A stretch of DNA of 64,000 nucleotides from Hymenobacter sp. GOD-10R (lineage in GTDB: Bacteria; Bacteroidota; Bacteroidia; Cytophagales; Hymenobacteraceae): NCBI RefSeq assembly GCF_035609205.1, contig NZ_CP141184.1, positions 5,277,001 through 5,341,000 of the forward strand, given 5' to 3'. Positions 54,990 to 63,185 of this stretch are shown in pieces; position 1 is the stretch's first letter; the number at the start of each line of letters is the position of its first letter. The notes below the pieces were generated by a model. That model saw only the letters and a list, made by a program, of their open reading frames with translations, ran no database searches and was not told the DNA's origin. The translations under genes were made by a program, and so were the position numbers.

Positions 54990-55020
54990 CAAAGGTACAG
55001 ATTTGCGCAGCGGCCGGAAA
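54990..55020 (-). promoter_or_regulatory. pheT promoter, Bacteroidota type
   Basis: Read on the minus strand: TTTC (55020-55017), 19 bases, then TACCTTTG (54997-54990). This matches TTTG-N19-TAnnTTTG with one mismatch and lies about 95 bases upstream of the pheT start. Confidence 0.55.
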
Positions 55021-55109
55021 AGCAGCTTGGCCCAGGAAGTTTGCGGACGCTGTAAGAGCGCGCTTGGATTGCCTGCAAGAAGCTAGCGCGTGAGGCAAAA
55101 GAGCCTAGC

Positions 55110-55727
55110 TTACTCGTGAAATGATTTCTCGCCGGCTTTGATGGCGACTCGCAACCGGTTGTCGGCGGGTGGCACGGGGCAAGCATAGTCGCTGTTGTAA
55201 GCGCAATAGGGATTGTAAGCCGCGTTGAAATCGAGTGTAATTTCCTTGTCGTCTGGGCTAGGTTTGGGCGCGTCGAGGTAGCGGCCGCCGCCGTAGCTGT
55301 CGAAGCCGTTGGTTTTGTCGGTGAAGGGCACGAACAACGTAGTGTCCTTACCATCAGCTTTTAATAAGCAGGTTAGCTGCTGAGGCTGGTTGTCGAGCGT
55401 GAAAGAAGCCCTGCCCCAACGCAGGTACTTTTCAGCTTTGCCGTCCGTGAGCTGAATGAGTACCGTGTCGTGCGCGGCAAGTGGCTCCCACTTGGCAATG
55501 AAACGGTAGGCTTTGTCCGGGGCAAAGTAGCGTAGGCTGTCGAAGGTAGCGCGCTGAGCAGTTAGTAGTGGCGAGGTGTTGCCGCGCCGGAAAGCGTCGT
55601 TCTTCTCGGTCCTCGCTTTCTTAACGCCCGCAGCATATTGGTCACTGCCGAAAACTAGGTCTTGCAGGAAATAGCCGAAGATGAGCAGCAGCCCGAGGCC
55701 AATGAGGAGTTTGGGGTTGAGTTTCAC
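55110..55727 (-). CDS. DUF1684 domain-containing protein
   Basis: A 205-residue protein with one N-terminal membrane segment (LLIGLGLLLIFGYFLQDLVF) and the DUF1684 core: FVPFTDKTNGFDSYGGGRYLD, LDFNAAYNPYCAYNSDYACPVPP and AIKAGEKSF. The family has no proven activity. GTG 55727 is chosen because the membrane segment follows at once and upstream residues do not look coding. A CAAAGGTA box (minus-strand -7 type) lies at 55732-55739, only 4 bases before this start, so the transcript may be nearly leaderless, or the start may be different. Confidence 0.88.
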   Translation of the reverse strand: MKLNPKLLIGLGLLLIFGYFLQDLVFGSDQYAAGVKKARTEKNDAFRRGNTSPLLTAQRATFDSLRYFAPDKAYRFIAKWEPLAAHDTVLIQLTDGKAEKYLRWGRASFTLDNQPQQLTCLLKADGKDTTLFVPFTDKTNGFDSYGGGRYLDAPKPSPDDKEITLDFNAAYNPYCAYNSDYACPVPPADNRLRVAIKAGEKSFHE

Positions 55728-55795
55728 GCAGCAAAGGTACGCAAGCACCTGTAGCGCAGTGCTTGAACTTTGCGTGTTATTAATCAACTCGCGCC

Positions 55796-55926
55796 TGCCG
55801 GTCCGACGCCCTAGGCGTCCGACCGGTTATCGTGAGAACGGGCCGCTTGAATGACGATCGTGCACCTAGGTCTTGCAGATGTCAGCAGGCGACAACCGGT
55901 CGGACGCCTAGGGCGTCGGACCGGCA
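55796..55926. repeat. 33-bp perfect inverted repeat with CCTAGG cores (copy 2 of the dispersed repeat)
   Basis: Arms at 55796-55828 and 55894-55926 are exact reverse complements, each containing GACGCCCTAGGCGTC or its near-palindrome. The 65-base spacer contains ACGATCGTGCACCTAG, as in the copy at 35794-35852. It lies between the DUF1684 and radC genes, which face different promoters. It has the size and shape of a small non-coding mobile or REP-type element. Confidence 0.85.
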
Positions 55927-55973
55927 GGCACTAGGCGTTCAACCATGCGCGAAGCTGCGCTTCGCGCTACATC

Positions 55974-56717
55974 TTACAGAATACCTTCGTCGGCGAAGCT
56001 GTAATAGCCCTGGTCGGTGTAGATGAGGTGGTCGAGCACGGGCAGGTCCAGAAACTTGCCGGCTTCTTTCACTTTGCGCGTGAGGGCAATATCGGCCGCG
56101 CTGGGGTTGCGGTTGCCGCTCGGGTGGTTGTGGACCAAGATGACGGAGCTAGCAAGCTGTTCCAAGGCGTGCTTGAAGATCAACTTCGGGTCGGCGACGG
56201 TGCCGGCCACCCCACCCACGCTAATCGGCTGCTTGCGCATGACCACGTTGGCGCGGTTGAGCAGCACTACCCAGAACTCTTCGTGCGGCAAGTCTTGCAG
56301 GTTGGGGCGCACGAGGTCATATATATCTCTTGAGCAGGTGATGGTAGTGCGTTGCGCGGCCGCACTTTCCTTGCGTCGACGACCTAGCTCTAGTGCGGCC
56401 ACAATAGTAATAGCTTTGGCTTCGCCAATGCCTTTGTGGCGCATCAGTTCCTTCACCGAAAGCCGAGCCAGCTCATTTAAGTCGTTCTGCACGGCATTCA
56501 GAATCAGCTTGGCCACGTCCACGGCGGAGAGCTTAGCAGTGCCCGAACCAAGCAGAATGGCCATCAGTTCGGCATCCGACAGGGCGGCGCGGCCTTTTTG
56601 CAGGAGCTTTTCGCGGGACCGATCTTCCTCGGCCCAACTTTTAATGCTGAAGCTAGCCGGCGCTTGGTAGGGACCAGCCGGCGTTTCTTCTTCCGATAAA
56701 ATATCAACCGAATTCAT
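55974..56717 (-). CDS. radC: RadC family JAB-domain protein
   Basis: A 247-residue RadC protein with an N-terminal helix-hairpin-helix-like region (SDAELMAILLGSGT, KGIGEAKAITIVAALELGRR) and the MPN/JAB domain with the metal motif HNHPSGNRNPSAAD. Despite the name, a repair role is not firmly shown; the JAB fold suggests a metalloprotease or nuclease-like activity. Length and motifs are normal for the chromosomal form rather than a short plasmid form. Single gene. Confidence 0.94.
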   Translation of the reverse strand: MNSVDILSEEETPAGPYQAPASFSIKSWAEEDRSREKLLQKGRAALSDAELMAILLGSGTAKLSAVDVAKLILNAVQNDLNELARLSVKELMRHKGIGEAKAITIVAALELGRRRKESAAAQRTTITCSRDIYDLVRPNLQDLPHEEFWVVLLNRANVVMRKQPISVGGVAGTVADPKLIFKHALEQLASSVILVHNHPSGNRNPSAADIALTRKVKEAGKFLDLPVLDHLIYTDQGYYSFADEGIL

Positions 56718-56786
56718 TGTTCGCTGTTGTTATTACCTACCTAGCGCCTTGGGCTAACCTTGGTGAACCCAGTAAGTGGCGGCGGT

Positions 56787-56839
56787 ACCTAGGTTCTTGA
56801 ACAACAGTGGTGCCATGAAGCTCCGGCCGGGACCTAGGT
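56787..56839. repeat. two copies of ACCTAGGT in the promoter region of the phosphoesterase gene
   Basis: ACCTAGGT is present at 56787-56794 and 56832-56839, 45 bases apart, in the noncoding gap between radC and the metallophosphoesterase. These are the clearest intergenic members of a set of at least 20 exact copies in the window; the other positions are listed in the findings. Role unknown. Confidence 0.7.
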
Positions 56840-56937
56840 CTTTTTCTAAAATAAAGTAAACTCTTCCCTCATTCGTCTATTTTGGACGTAGTGCGTTTGG
56901 AAAGTTATTTCCGACGCTGTGGACTCTTAATTCTTGT

Positions 56938-58167
56938 ATGTCACGCATTTTCTCCCCTCTCATTCTGGTTTTCTTGGTGCTGGCCGAATGGTATGGTCTG
57001 CAAGCGATTCGCACCCTGATACAGGCTAGCACGCCCGGCGGACGACGCCTTACCACCGTTCTGTATTTGCTCGTTACTATTGGCATTTGGGCCCTGGGCA
57101 TTTGGGGTATGATGGCGCGGCGCGATGTACACGCTACTTACAAAGCGTACTTCGGCGGGCTGTTGATGGCTATGATAGCCGCTCAATTGCTGATTGCCCT
57201 GCCAATGCTGCTGGAAGATGCCGTGCGCTTAGGTCGCTTCGTAACGCGTCAGGTCACCCAGCCCAGCGGCGTTACTGGTCCTCCTATTTCGCGCAGCACT
57301 TTTATCAGCCAGTTGGCTCTTTTTCTCGGTGCTATTCCATTTTTTGGGTTGCTGTGGGGAATGTTCAAAGGTGGCACCGACTACCAAGTAAAACGTGTAA
57401 CGCTGCGCTTCCCGAACCTGCCCTCTGCCTTCGACGGCCTGAAAATCGCGCAGATTTCTGACCTGCACACGGGCTCTTTTCAGTCGAAAGAACCGCTGCA
57501 ACGGGCAGTAGACCTGATCAATAAGCTGAAGGCTGACCTGGTCTTCATGACCGGTGACCTGGTGAACAACTACGCCCAAGAGGTGGAAGAGCACATCGAT
57601 ACCCTGTCTGGAATCCAGTCCACGCACCCCATCTTTTCCATCCTCGGCAACCACGATTATTCCGACTACGTGCAGTGGGAAAGCGCCGAGGCCAAGCGCG
57701 CCAACCTCGACCGGCTGAAGAACAACCACGCCAAAATTGGCTGGCGCCTGATGTTGGATGAAAGCCACACCTTAGAGCGTAACGGCGAGAAGATTGCCAT
57801 TATCGGGGTGCAGAACTGGGGGACTAAGTTCGCCAAGTACGGCAACCTAGCCAAGGCGCACGCCACCTCGGGCGACGCTCCATTCAAGATTCTGCTGTCG
57901 CACGACCCTACCCACTGGGACGCGCAAGTGCGCGACTATCCCGACATCGACCTGACGCTTTCCGGCCACACGCACGGCGCTCAGTTTGGGGTTAATCTGC
58001 CCTTTATGAAGTGGAGTCCGGTGCAATACGTTTACGAGCAGTGGGCCGGGCTTTACCAGAAAGGCAAGCAGTACCTGTATGTGAATGTAGGGCTAGGATT
58101 TTTGGGCTACCCTGGGCGCGTTGGCTTCTTGCCGGAGATTACGCTGCTTGAGCTACGCCGAGCCTAG
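56938..58167 (+). CDS. membrane-anchored metallophosphoesterase
   Basis: A 409-residue protein with about four N-terminal transmembrane segments (residues 1-145) and a calcineurin-like phosphoesterase domain: KIAQISDLHTGSF (DxH), FMTGDLVNN (GD), ILGNHDY (GNHD), and LSGHTHGAQFG (GHxH). The metal ligands are complete. This YkuE/YaeI-type layout is seen in membrane phosphodiesterases such as UDP-2,3-diacylglucosamine pyrophosphatase-related proteins. Substrate unknown. It has its own terminator. Confidence 0.92.
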   Translation: MSRIFSPLILVFLVLAEWYGLQAIRTLIQASTPGGRRLTTVLYLLVTIGIWALGIWGMMARRDVHATYKAYFGGLLMAMIAAQLLIALPMLLEDAVRLGRFVTRQVTQPSGVTGPPISRSTFISQLALFLGAIPFFGLLWGMFKGGTDYQVKRVTLRFPNLPSAFDGLKIAQISDLHTGSFQSKEPLQRAVDLINKLKADLVFMTGDLVNNYAQEVEEHIDTLSGIQSTHPIFSILGNHDYSDYVQWESAEAKRANLDRLKNNHAKIGWRLMLDESHTLERNGEKIAIIGVQNWGTKFAKYGNLAKAHATSGDAPFKILLSHDPTHWDAQVRDYPDIDLTLSGHTHGAQFGVNLPFMKWSPVQYVYEQWAGLYQKGKQYLYVNVGLGFLGYPGRVGFLPEITLLELRRA

Positions 58168-58225
58168 GTCAACCACCCTTTGGAATTATCCTACGGCCTA
58201 GGTTTCGGATAAAATTTTAAGTCAA

Positions 58226-58260
58226 GAAAAAGCCGCTGGTATTCTGCCAGCGGCTTTTTC
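58226..58260 (+). terminator. intrinsic terminator
   Basis: GAAAAAGCCGCTGG (58226-58239) pairs exactly with CCAGCGGCTTTTTC (58247-58260). It lies about 60 bases after the metallophosphoesterase stop. Confidence 0.9.
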
Positions 58261-58372
58261 GGCTTTATGCATAACTGGCGAAAGAACGCCCAAAGTAACT
58301 CCTCCATAACTCATCCGTATATCCACCCACGCTAATACACTTGGCGTTTTTCTGTCCTTATTTCTCTCCCTC

Positions 58373-59023
58373 ATGAAAAAGACCATTCTCCTGCTATCGT
58401 GCGCTGCGGCACTGACGATGGCTTCCTGTTCGCAGGAAAAGACCACAGATACAGCAACAACGACGACGACCAGCACGGACGCTACTGCTACGGCCTCTAC
58501 TGGTGATGACGCAGCTTATCATAGCCGGGCGCAGCGCATTGCCCAGCGCATGGCCACCGATATGAAGATTACGGACACCGCCGTTGTGTCGCGCATCGAG
58601 AATACATACTACAACCGTTCGCGCCGCCTCGGAGAACTGAAAGCGAAATACACGTCGGATACGACGGGAATGTCGGCCGACATGCGCGGCGTGTACACCG
58701 ACACCGACGCGGAGTTCAAGGGCATCCTTACCGATCCTACGCAGTACTCGGCCTACGAGTCGAGCCGCGCAACGTACGACGAGTCGAACTACATGGACGA
58801 CAACAGCGCCTCGGCCGATAATTCAGGCACGGCCTCAGGCGTGATGGTTGACAACTCGACGCCTATGAAGGTGAAAGACGAAGCCGGCAATAAGCTGAAA
58901 GTGAAAAAAGACGGCGACGTGAAGATCAAGGATTCGGAAGATAACAAGCTGAAAATGGACGCCGACGACGGCACCATCAAAGCCAAGCCCGAAGACGGTA
59001 AGAAGCAGAAGATAGAGCAATAA
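58373..59023 (+). CDS. acidic/basic low-complexity lipoprotein of unknown function
   Basis: A 216-residue lipoprotein with lipobox LTMASC (Cys about 19). The mature N-terminus is a Thr/Ala/Ser tract (TATTTTTSTDATATAS), then a helical region (about residues 45-115), and a C-terminal tail of short imperfect repeats with alternating Lys and Asp (KVKDEAGNKLKVKKDGDVKI, then KDSEDNKLKMDADDGTIK). The tail reads as repeated beta-hairpin-like units. No family recognised. Confidence 0.8.
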   Translation: MKKTILLLSCAAALTMASCSQEKTTDTATTTTTSTDATATASTGDDAAYHSRAQRIAQRMATDMKITDTAVVSRIENTYYNRSRRLGELKAKYTSDTTGMSADMRGVYTDTDAEFKGILTDPTQYSAYESSRATYDESNYMDDNSASADNSGTASGVMVDNSTPMKVKDEAGNKLKVKKDGDVKIKDSEDNKLKMDADDGTIKAKPEDGKKQKIEQ

Positions 59024-59053
59024 GCCCTCTTAGTCGATTATTTGCCTTCTTAG

Positions 59054-59087
59054 AAGCCCACGCCTGCAACGGCGTGGGCTTTTTTTG
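59054..59087 (+). terminator. intrinsic terminator
   Basis: AAGCCCACGCC (59054-59064) pairs with GGCGTGGGCTT (59071-59081), followed by a T-run. It lies 30 bases after the preceding gene. Confidence 0.9.
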
Positions 59088-59132
59088 GTTCTAGAGTTCA
59101 TTACCTTGCCCATTGGTTACGTTTATTTGCTT

Positions 59133-59822
59133 GTGCTAAATCATTTGCGTTCCGTCTTTCCGGCTAGCTTACCACGTTGGTTTTACTTGGTGCTGCCTTT
59201 GTTGCTACTGCTTTCAGTAGCCGCCACCGCGCAGGTACGCGTAACAGGCAGTGTTTCCGATGCTTCCACCGGCAAGCCCGTACCGGGTGTCACGGTGCGC
59301 ATCAGTCGCACCAAGCAAGGCGTTATTGGCAACAATGAAGGTGAGTTCAGCATCGACGTGGCCAACTCGGCCGATACGCTGGTGTTTAGCTCCGTGGGCT
59401 ACCAACCGCAACGGCTGCCCCTAGGTCGCACGGGCATTTCCCAGATGATTTTGCAAATAAAGCTGGTGCCCGGCAACGTGCTGCTCGGCGAGGTACGCGT
59501 GCAAGAAGGTCGCCCCGACCGCAGCCAAATCAACCGGGCCCTGCGCAACCTTCGGAAACCGGTCGCGGCGCCCACAAGTGTTGTGCGTCTGCCAAAGCGG
59601 GTTCCCCTGTTCCCCGTTGACACCATACCGCCTGGCCCACCGAAAGTTACCATTCAAAGCCCCGTTAGCCTGATCTATGATCAGTTTTCCAAAGCGGGCA
59701 AAGAACGACGCAAGCTAGAATCCTTGCAGGCCGCAGACGAAGTGCAGCGGAAAGCCGAACAGGCACGCAAGGAGCGAGAACGATACAACCGCAACTTCAA
59801 AGACAACCGCGGCTACGAGTAA
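59133..59822 (+). CDS. carboxypeptidase-like regulatory domain protein
   Basis: A protein of about 229 residues with a hydrophobic export segment (WFYLVLPLLLLLSVAATAQ) and a CarboxypepD_reg-like domain (VRVTGSVSDASTGKPVPGVTV to LVFSSVGYQPQ), then a Pro-rich and finally a basic, charged tail. No ATG fits well: the frame can start at TTG 59085, inside the upstream terminator, or at GTG 59133, which I prefer. It resembles the N-terminal domain of TonB receptors but has no barrel, as in several free-standing Bacteroidota proteins. Function unknown. Confidence 0.7.
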   Translation: MLNHLRSVFPASLPRWFYLVLPLLLLLSVAATAQVRVTGSVSDASTGKPVPGVTVRISRTKQGVIGNNEGEFSIDVANSADTLVFSSVGYQPQRLPLGRTGISQMILQIKLVPGNVLLGEVRVQEGRPDRSQINRALRNLRKPVAAPTSVVRLPKRVPLFPVDTIPPGPPKVTIQSPVSLIYDQFSKAGKERRKLESLQAADEVQRKAEQARKERERYNRNFKDNRGYE

Positions 59823-59834
59823 CCTAGGGCTGAC

Positions 59835-60305
59835 CTAAACCGGTGCCGCAACGGCGGGTGGCGGCGCCAGCCGAAACTCGCGGCCAAACTGGTGCAACAG
59901 TTGCCCAACCTGCTGAGGGGTAGGCATCCCTCGTTCATTTTGCGAAGCAGCAAAAAGCTCTTCCATAAACGTTTCGGTGTTCAAGGCGGGACGCACCGCC
60001 CATCGGACAACGGCGGGCTGTTCAGCTACATTCCACATCGAATGAACTTGCCCCCGGTTAATGCGCAAGGTAGTGCCTTGGTGCAGTACACGCAGTTTGC
60101 CATCTAGTCGCACTTGCAATTCCCCTTGTAGCACTTCAAAAAACTCATCCTGCTCCGGATGAAAATGCGCAGGTGGTTCCAGGCCGCGGCCGCGGAATGT
60201 TGATTCAAGCACAAGCTCAGCGCCTGCCGATGCCTCAGCAAGCGCAACAAAGCGGATACGTTGACCGGTAACGGGATTCTCGATGACTTGGCCGGTGTAT
60301 GCCAT
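59835..60305 (-). CDS. cupin domain protein
   Basis: A 156-residue single-domain cupin. The conserved cupin motif 1 is PAHFHPEQDEFFEVLQGELQ (metal His-x-His and Glu) and motif 2 is INRGQVHSMWNVAEQPAVV. Small cupins bind metal and small ligands; function unknown. The start at 60305 (MAYTGQVIEN) is chosen. Confidence 0.88.
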   Translation of the reverse strand: MAYTGQVIENPVTGQRIRFVALAEASAGAELVLESTFRGRGLEPPAHFHPEQDEFFEVLQGELQVRLDGKLRVLHQGTTLRINRGQVHSMWNVAEQPAVVRWAVRPALNTETFMEELFAASQNERGMPTPQQVGQLLHQFGREFRLAPPPAVAAPV

Positions 60306-60501
60306 AGGGTTAGCACGATGAAGTAATTGAATGCAGCTGTTTTCTGAGACTTGGCAGCTGGTACTGTGGCAAAAGTAACTCAACCGCGTAAACCCTTGAC
60401 TCACATGATAATGTGAGTCTGCTTGCTGACCACTTCTTTTCTACGCTCCTTTCCCTTCTTTCCTACCCCAACCTGCGTGCACAGCTACCGTAAGGCTAGG
60501 T

Positions 60502-61416
60502 ATGAGAATTGGTTATCCTTGCGTCAACGAAACGCTCGACTGTACTTCTGCCACTACCTTTCGGCTGGCTTCTTATAACGATGAGCGCCTGGTGCAGACG
60601 GTGGCGAATAACCTCGCCTGCCTGCAGCGCATCCTGGAGTACAATGTAGAGCGCGGCCTGCTGTTCTTCCGGATCAGCTCGGGCATTGTACCGTTTGGCT
60701 CCCACCCGATTAATACGTTTCCCTGGCAACACCGCTTCGTCGCGGAGTTCCGCCAGATTGGCGACTACATTAAGGCCAACAACATGCGCGTGTCGCTGCA
60801 CCCCGACCAGTTTGTAGTGCTCAACTCGCCCGACGAAGGCATTGTGCAGCGCAGTATCTCGGAGCTGGTGTACCAGGGCAGCATGCTCGATCTGATGGAA
60901 CTAGACTCCACCGCCAAACTTCAGATTCACGTGGGTGGCCTCTACGGCGACCGTGACCTAGCTATCAGCCGGTTTATTGCCACCTACCAAACCCTACCCG
61001 AAGCGGTGCGCGTGCGACTGGTGATTGAGAACGACGACCGCTTGTTCAGCTTGCAGGATTGTTTGCGCGTGCACGAGGCGGTTGGCATTCCCATTCTGTT
61101 CGACAACTTCCACCACGAATGTCTCAACCACGGCGAGCCGATGGCAGAGGCCTTGCAGCTAGCTTCCAACACCTGGCACCCCACCCACGATGGTCCGCTC
61201 ATGATGGACTATAGCTCGCAACAGCTTGGTGAGCGAAAGGGTAAGCATACCAGTTCGTTGGAGGAAGATTTGTTCCGCGAGTTCTTGCCGAACGTTGGCG
61301 ACTTAGAGCCCGATATTATGCTCGAAATCAAAGACAAAGAAGCTAGCGCGCTGCGAGCCGTGGCTATTTTACGGGAGCTAGGTCGGGTGCCCGCCTGGCC
61401 CGAACCAACCACCTAG
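60502..61416 (+). CDS. uvsE: UV DNA damage endonuclease UvsE
   Basis: A 304-residue TIM-barrel endonuclease (UVDE family) that nicks DNA 5' of UV photoproducts and starts alternative excision repair. Family blocks: MRIGYPCVNETLDC, RGLLFFRISSGIVPFGSHPIN, RVSLHPDQFVVLNSP, IHVGGLYGD, LVIENDDRLFSL, IPILFDNFHHECLNHGE and DIMLEIKDKE. The metal-binding His and Glu residues lie in these. Length is typical. Useful for an organism exposed to sunlight or irradiation. Confidence 0.95.
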   Translation: MRIGYPCVNETLDCTSATTFRLASYNDERLVQTVANNLACLQRILEYNVERGLLFFRISSGIVPFGSHPINTFPWQHRFVAEFRQIGDYIKANNMRVSLHPDQFVVLNSPDEGIVQRSISELVYQGSMLDLMELDSTAKLQIHVGGLYGDRDLAISRFIATYQTLPEAVRVRLVIENDDRLFSLQDCLRVHEAVGIPILFDNFHHECLNHGEPMAEALQLASNTWHPTHDGPLMMDYSSQQLGERKGKHTSSLEEDLFREFLPNVGDLEPDIMLEIKDKEASALRAVAILRELGRVPAWPEPTT

Positions 61417-61463
61417 CTTACAAGCCATTTCAACTTATACAACTCACTAATTCCTCTCCCCTC

Positions 61464-61829
61464 ATGGCTGACGAACAACATCTCAGCGGTGCCGTCCACT
61501 TGGCGCAAACCATTCATGCCTTGCAACGTGGCCTGACCAGCATTCCCCTCAGCGACGCCATTCTTAATATTGACACCTGGTTTGATCAGTTGCAGCGTAG
61601 TGGCGTTCCGGAACTGCAAAACGTAGCCCGCGAGCTAGGCAACCTACAATCCCTTTTGAGCAGTGGCAATGCGGGCCTCGATGGCGGTGCTATCGGCGCT
61701 TCGCTAAGTATGCTTGGCTCCCAAGCCACCGAGCTAGCCGTACATGCCGACCCGGATGCTCAAGCCGAGCTTCGCACGCTGGGCGACTTGCTGTTACAGG
61801 CGGGTGCTTCCCTTTCACCGAATAGCTAG
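61464..61829 (+). CDS. small helical protein of unknown function
   Basis: A 121-residue protein (MADEQHLSGAVHLAQTIHALQ...) that appears all-helical with regular Leu spacing (VARELGNLQSLLSSG). No signal peptide, no recognised family. It lies 47 bases after uvsE on the same strand and may be cotranscribed. The even third-position codon use supports coding. Confidence 0.7.
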   Translation: MADEQHLSGAVHLAQTIHALQRGLTSIPLSDAILNIDTWFDQLQRSGVPELQNVARELGNLQSLLSSGNAGLDGGAIGASLSMLGSQATELAVHADPDAQAELRTLGDLLLQAGASLSPNS

Positions 61830-61904
61830 GGTTCGCTACCAAAGCAAGCGCATAGCAGCAGTTCTGCCGTGCAGACTGGCCCTCTTCCAAAAACGTATAA
61901 ACAG

Positions 61905-61940
61905 CAAAAGCCCGCTTGTAGTCATACAAACGGGCTTTTG
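61905..61940. terminator. bidirectional intrinsic terminator
   Basis: CAAAAGCCCGCTTGTA (61905-61920) pairs with 61925-61940 with one G-U, between the convergent small-helical and secreted protein genes. Confidence 0.85.
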
Positions 61941-61966
61941 TTTGGCTGAGTAAGCTGAGGCTTTTA

Positions 61967-62368
61967 CTAAGGACGGGGTGGCGTAGTGGGCTGCGTGGTA
62001 GTACTACTTCCCGACTTCTTAGCGGCGCGGAGTTTACTGATTTCCGACGGCTCGGAGGTTGCTTTCACCTTATTCGCTGGACGTAGCTTGACGTCTCTGT
62101 TCGGCTGAATACTACCAGTGCCCGTAACGGCCTGCTGCACTTTCGTATCGGTAGCCGTTTGATCTTTGATATCAATTGTGGCTTGCTTGACCGGGCTCTG
62201 CGTTACTACCGGGTTTTGGTTGGTAGGTGGGCCAAGGTTGATAGGCGGCACGGTGGCCTGGGGCAAAGCAGCAGCATTGGTGCTGGTAGGCGTGGGCGTC
62301 GTCTGCGCTTGTGCCGATAGGCTCAAGCTACTCGCGAGCAGGAAGGCGGCTATGTATATCGGTTTCAT
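61967..62368 (-). CDS. secreted Pro/Thr/Lys-rich protein
   Basis: A 133-residue protein with a signal peptide (ending SLSAQAQ) and a mature part rich in Thr, Pro, Lys and Val (TTPTPTSTNAAALPQATVPP, later TKVQQAVTGTGSIQ and SKLRAAKKSGSSTTTQPTTP). Probably disordered, surface-exposed. Not recognised. Confidence 0.65.
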   Translation of the reverse strand: MKPIYIAAFLLASSLSLSAQAQTTPTPTSTNAAALPQATVPPINLGPPTNQNPVVTQSPVKQATIDIKDQTATDTKVQQAVTGTGSIQPNRDVKLRPANKVKATSEPSEISKLRAAKKSGSSTTTQPTTPPRP

Positions 62369-62459
62369 GAGTGAGGCGGGGATACAAACCCTTATTGGTT
62401 AGGCCAATGTATACGTTTATACAACAGCAATAGTCGACTTCGGAGCGGTACAGCACAAA

Positions 62460-62493
62460 AAAACCGTCGCTGCCAAGCGGCAACGACGGTTTT
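62460..62493 (-). terminator. intrinsic terminator
   Basis: AAAACCGTCG (62460-62469) pairs with CGACGGTTTT (62484-62493); the preceding A-run serves minus-strand transcripts of the repeat-rich gene at 62517. Confidence 0.85.
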
Positions 62494-62516
62494 GACTTGT
62501 AAGAAAGCTAGGCAGC

Positions 62517-62936
62517 TTACATCGTCGACGAAGACGACGACTTCATTTTGCCTTTGCCTGATTTGCCAGACTTTTTCATTTTTTTGTCGGTGCTCATCGA
62601 ACCGCTCGTGCTGCTTGAGCCATCGCTCATGGTGCCCGAGGTAGTGCTCATAGAGCCTGAAGTAGTTCCCATCGAGCCCGAAGTAGAGCCGCTGGTGGTA
62701 CCCGTAGTGCCGCTAGTCGTGCCGGCTGTGGTTCCGTAGGTAGTGCTGCCTGATGTAGAGCCCGAAGTCGTGCTCATCGTGCCCGACGTGGTGCCCGTAG
62801 AGCCCGAAGTCGTGCTCATTGTACCCGACGTGGTGCCGGTCGTACCTGTTGTACCCGTAGTGCCGGTCGTCGTTTGAGCAGAAGCAGTTGTGATACCAGC
62901 AGCGAGAAGCGAAGCGAAGATGAATGCAGTTTTCAT
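62517..62936 (-). CDS. secreted Ser/Thr/Gly low-complexity repeat protein
   Basis: A 139-residue protein with a signal peptide (ending TTASAQ) and then about 90 residues built from short units such as TTSGTMSTTSGS and GTTGTTSG, closing with a strongly basic tail (KKMKKSGKSGKGKMK) and SSSSSTM. The DNA shows matching near-repeats of 9-24 bases, so the tract probably expands and contracts by slippage or recombination. Likely an unfolded, possibly glycosylated, envelope protein. Function unknown. Confidence 0.75.
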   Translation of the reverse strand: MKTAFIFASLLAAGITTASAQTTTGTTGTTGTTGTTSGTMSTTSGSTGTTSGTMSTTSGSTSGSTTYGTTAGTTSGTTGTTSGSTSGSMGTTSGSMSTTSGTMSDGSSSTSGSMSTDKKMKKSGKSGKGKMKSSSSSTM

Positions 62937-63185
62937 GTTGAGAGGTTGTGGTAAGAGAGGGATAGATTAGGGTGTAAGACTGGACGTCTTTCGTAGGGCC
63001 TTCTACGCGGCAATAGCGCTTATGTTCGCTTATGCCATGATTTTATTCAACTCTGGCTACCATTTGCCTTGGTTTAGTACAGTTGAAACGCGTCCTGGAG
63101 CATGCTAGGTCAACATTCGGGGCCAGGACAGAAATGTTGCGCGGAGTGACTATACTTGCCTATTCTGTCGTCCTACTTACCTGCT

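Noticed and set aside
62517..62936. Periodic DNA repeats mistaken for a CRISPR array
   Set aside because: Repeat units are 9-24 bases, irregular, without distinct spacers, and lie within a coding frame for a Ser/Thr/Gly protein with a signal peptide.
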